Below are positions 63,659-64,000 of a stretch of DNA of 64,000 bases, in pieces (the stretch's first letter is position 1; each line of letters begins with the position of its first letter). The stretch spans positions 1,798,001 to 1,862,000 of the forward strand of contig NZ_CP018725.1 of NCBI RefSeq assembly GCF_001908725.1. Reading direction: 5' to 3'. Position numbers and translations under genes: made by a program. The notes beneath the pieces are model-generated. The model saw only the letters and a program-made list of their open reading frames with translations. It was not told the DNA's origin and searched no databases. Origin of the DNA: Xanthomonas vesicatoria ATCC 35937 (GTDB lineage Bacteria > Pseudomonadota > Gammaproteobacteria > Xanthomonadales > Xanthomonadaceae).

Positions 63659-64000
63659 TTACGCATAGCGGAAGAAATCCCGCATTGGCTCGTGCACATC
63701 GGCTATGGCCGGCGGCAGAGGCAGCGGGCCGCGCTTGCCGGCCATCACCTGCACGAAGGCGTGTTTGAAGCGTGCCATCTCCGCCTCGGTGCCCACCGTG
63801 ATCCGCGACCAGGTTGGCCACACCGGCCAGCTGCGGCCGATGAACACACCAAAGGTGGCCATGTCGTCCTTGAAACCGGCCGCGGGCCGCTTCACGTCGA
63901 CCATGAAGCAGTTGCTCTCCGATGCCGTGCAGGCGTAGCCCTGCTTGGTGAGGAAATCGATGACGTCCTGCCGCGTGGCCGCAGTGCGTGCGCGGCGCTG
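63659..64000 (-). CDS. Aminotransferase class I/II, C-terminal part (gene runs off the window)
   Basis: 114 codons open to the window edge, so the start is beyond base 64000. The sequence RQDVIDFLTKQGYACTASES, then NCFMVDVKRPAAGF and VFIGRSWPVWPTWSRITVGT, ending AEMARFKHAF, is the small-domain end of histidinol-phosphate-aminotransferase-like PLP enzymes (the conserved Arg is in SRITVG). Substrate cannot be told from this part. Confidence 0.7.
   Translation of the reverse strand, partial: QRRARTAATRQDVIDFLTKQGYACTASESNCFMVDVKRPAAGFKDDMATFGVFIGRSWPVWPTWSRITVGTEAEMARFKHAFVQVMAGKRGPLPLPPAIADVHEPMRDFFRYA

Overview
The window is a high-GC gammaproteobacterial chromosome segment from a plant-pathogenic Xanthomonas. 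It carries a complete Hrp type III secretion (T3S) cluster in Xanthomonas gene order, with HrpX-type PIP boxes (TTCGC-N15-TTCGC), flanked by ordinary housekeeping genes. The MDSSIG-type Hpa1, the adjacent hrpW and a XopZ/AWR-like effector beside hrpW point towards the X. campestris / X. hortorum (gardneri) / X. vesicatoria side of the genus rather than X. oryzae or X. citri. This is inference; no database was searched. LAYOUT. (1) 1-12866, core genome: a DUF1631 protein, a PilZ protein, two M24 peptidases (pepQ, pepP) with a stand-alone XVIPCD protein between them, a YgfB protein, a small coiled-coil protein plus zapA, 6S RNA, fau, an EVE protein, rpiA, a DUF192 lipoprotein, a SirB1-type protein, rubredoxin and thiE. 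(2) 12867-18748, left border of the hrp island: a frameshifted XopM-like effector carrying an FFAT-like motif, the hpa2 lytic transglycosylase, hpa1 with an internal nonsense codon, and two unusual small genes built from a 34-residue HrpE-like repeat, one of them fused to an Hpa1-like C-terminus. (3) 18980-36598, T3S core: hrcC, then hrcT-hrpB7-hrcN-hrpB5-hrpB4-hrcJ-hrpB2-hrpB1 leftward; hrcU-hrcV-hpaC-hrcQ-hrcR-hrcS-hpaA-hrcD-hrpD6-hrpE-hpaB-hrpW rightward. Two oppositely facing PIP boxes separate hrpB1 from hrcU. (4) 36599-54600, effector and translocon flank: a XopZ/AWR-like effector, xopF1 with its chaperone gene, a 6-kb patch of IS30, IS1595 and IS3 elements enclosing a low-GC candidate effector and a broken STN gene, an enlarged hrpF translocon gene, and a kinase-like candidate effector with its own PIP box. 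(5) 54660-64000, core genome again: a multiply broken Oar-like TonB receptor, hemL, a MalT-type LuxR regulator, azurin and the end of an aminotransferase gene. HOW IT WORKS TOGETHER. HrcC (outer membrane), HrcJ/HrcD (inner ring), HrcR/S/T/U/V (export gate), HrcN/HrpB5/HrcQ (ATPase and sorting platform), HrpE (pilus), HpaC/HpaA/HpaB (substrate switching and chaperoning) and HrpF/Hpa1/HrpW (extracellular helpers and translocon) form one injectisome; XopM-like, XopZ-like, XopF1 and two candidate proteins would be its cargo. Several accessory components are damaged or altered (hpa1 nonsense, xopM frameshift, IS30 at the chaperone-xopF1 operon), while every structural hrc/hrp gene looks intact.
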